A DNA stretch of 6,251 nucleotides, taken from the NCBI GenBank assembly GCA_007119835.1, contig SKOX01000401.1, forward strand, positions 1 to 6,251, read 5' to 3'. The stretch's first letter is position 1, and the number at the start of each line of letters is the position of its first letter. The position numbers and the translations under genes were made by a program. Source of the DNA: Paracoccaceae bacterium (GTDB lineage: Bacteria > Pseudomonadota > Alphaproteobacteria > Rhodobacterales > Rhodobacteraceae). Shown piece after piece: positions 5,870 to 6,251 of this stretch. The notes under the pieces were generated by a model. That model was not told where the DNA came from and made no database searches. It was given only the letters and a program-made list of their open reading frames with translations.

Positions 5870-6251
5870 TCACACCAGCGAGACGTGGGAGCCGGCAGCG
5901 TCGTGGTGGAAGAACGGCACCGGCCGCGTCGCGCTGCCGGCGGCGAGGATTGCCTCGACCTCGGAGAGCACGACCTCGGTGATGAACGGCAGCTCGAGCC
6001 TGCGCGCCTCGGCGAGGTCGATCCAGGCGAGGGCGGAGAGCTCGCCGCAGGCGCGGCCGAAGTCCTCCGCGTCGCCGTGCAGGCGGCCGGCGTCGGCGAG
6101 GAAGAACCGGGCATCGAAGCGGCGCGGCCTGCCGGGCGGCGTCACCGCCCTGAAGACGAAGGCAAGGCCGCGCGCGTCGGGCAGGAGCCCCGCCTCGAGC
6201 ATCGGGCGCAGCGTGGAGGGCGCCCGCGCGGCCAGGCCGGGCGCCGCGGGA
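5870..6251 (-). CDS. Nudix hydrolase, C-terminal part (5' partial)
   Basis: The frame is open from the right edge (first full codon at 6250) to the TGA at 5872-5870, giving 126 residues. The sequence VFRAVTPPGRPRRFDARFFLAD, then ELSALAWIDLAEARRLELPFITEVVLSEVEAIL, resembles the C-terminal half of a Nudix hydrolase subfamily I know from Rhodobacterales. The W-x-x-L-x-E-A-x-R pattern is typical of Nudix C-terminal regions. The diagnostic Nudix box (GX5EX7REUXEEXGU) would lie upstream, outside the window, so catalytic competence cannot be judged. Such enzymes hydrolyse nucleoside diphosphates linked to other groups; the substrate is unknown. An internal ATG at 6202 is not the likely start, because coding-like sequence continues to the edge. 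Confidence 0.75.
   Translation of the reverse strand, partial: PAAPGLAARAPSTLRPMLEAGLLPDARGLAFVFRAVTPPGRPRRFDARFFLADAGRLHGDAEDFGRACGELSALAWIDLAEARRLELPFITEVVLSEVEAILAAGSATRPVPFFHHDAAGSHVSLV

Noticed and set aside
5179..5982. 267-codon plus-strand frame opposite the bactofilin gene
   Set aside because: It spans two minus-strand genes and their leader, and its repetitive Ala/Asp/Leu/Gly content mirrors the bactofilin repeats.
1..6251. CRISPR array, tRNA, integrase, transposon or phage material
   Set aside because: I found no regularly spaced repeats, no cloverleaf-like sequence, no transposase or integrase motif, and no abrupt change in base composition.

Overview
This is a very GC-rich window (over 70% G+C by eye). 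Its codon use and protein sequences look like an alphaproteobacterium, most likely of the Rhodobacterales (Rhodobacter/Roseobacter relatives). The best taxonomic pointers are the cysteine-free 55-residue ribosomal protein L33, the hotdog thioesterase with the motif ELNNGRTLTLYDLGR, and the near absence of the CcrM motif GANTC. This assignment comes from recognising sequence patterns; no search was run. The content is ordinary chromosomal housekeeping. I see no CRISPR array, tRNA, rRNA, insertion sequence, phage gene or integration site, and no strong candidate for a new system.

Layout, plus strand (1-4611): five genes in one direction. They are a phosphotransferase of the aminoglycoside phosphotransferase/choline kinase fold (5' end cut by the window), a hotdog acyl-CoA thioesterase-like protein (GTG start at 1006), a UMF1/Atg22-like MFS transporter, the murein endopeptidase MepA, and a phytase-like (esterase-like) beta-propeller lipoprotein. 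The last four are joined by three successive 4-base ATGA overlaps, so they are almost certainly one translationally coupled operon. The phosphotransferase is 61 bases upstream and separated by a perfect 9-bp hairpin.

Layout, minus strand (4629-6251): rpmG is a single-gene unit with a TTGACA-16-TAGAAG promoter and its own rho-independent terminator, which lies between it and the converging operon. A 338-base gene-free stretch follows, then a bactofilin gene, a 145-base gap, and the C-terminal part of a Nudix hydrolase that runs off the right edge.

How the genes fit together: MepA (periplasmic cross-link cleavage) and the bactofilin (membrane-associated polymer often tied to wall remodelling) both relate to the cell envelope, and the phytase-like protein is predicted to be a lipoprotein. 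The thioesterase, transporter and kinase-like protein have unknown substrates, so a shared pathway is only a guess. The most interesting observations are the single GANTC site in 6.25 kb, sitting between the ribosome binding site and start codon of rpmG, and the ATGA-coupled operon that ends in two exported envelope proteins.
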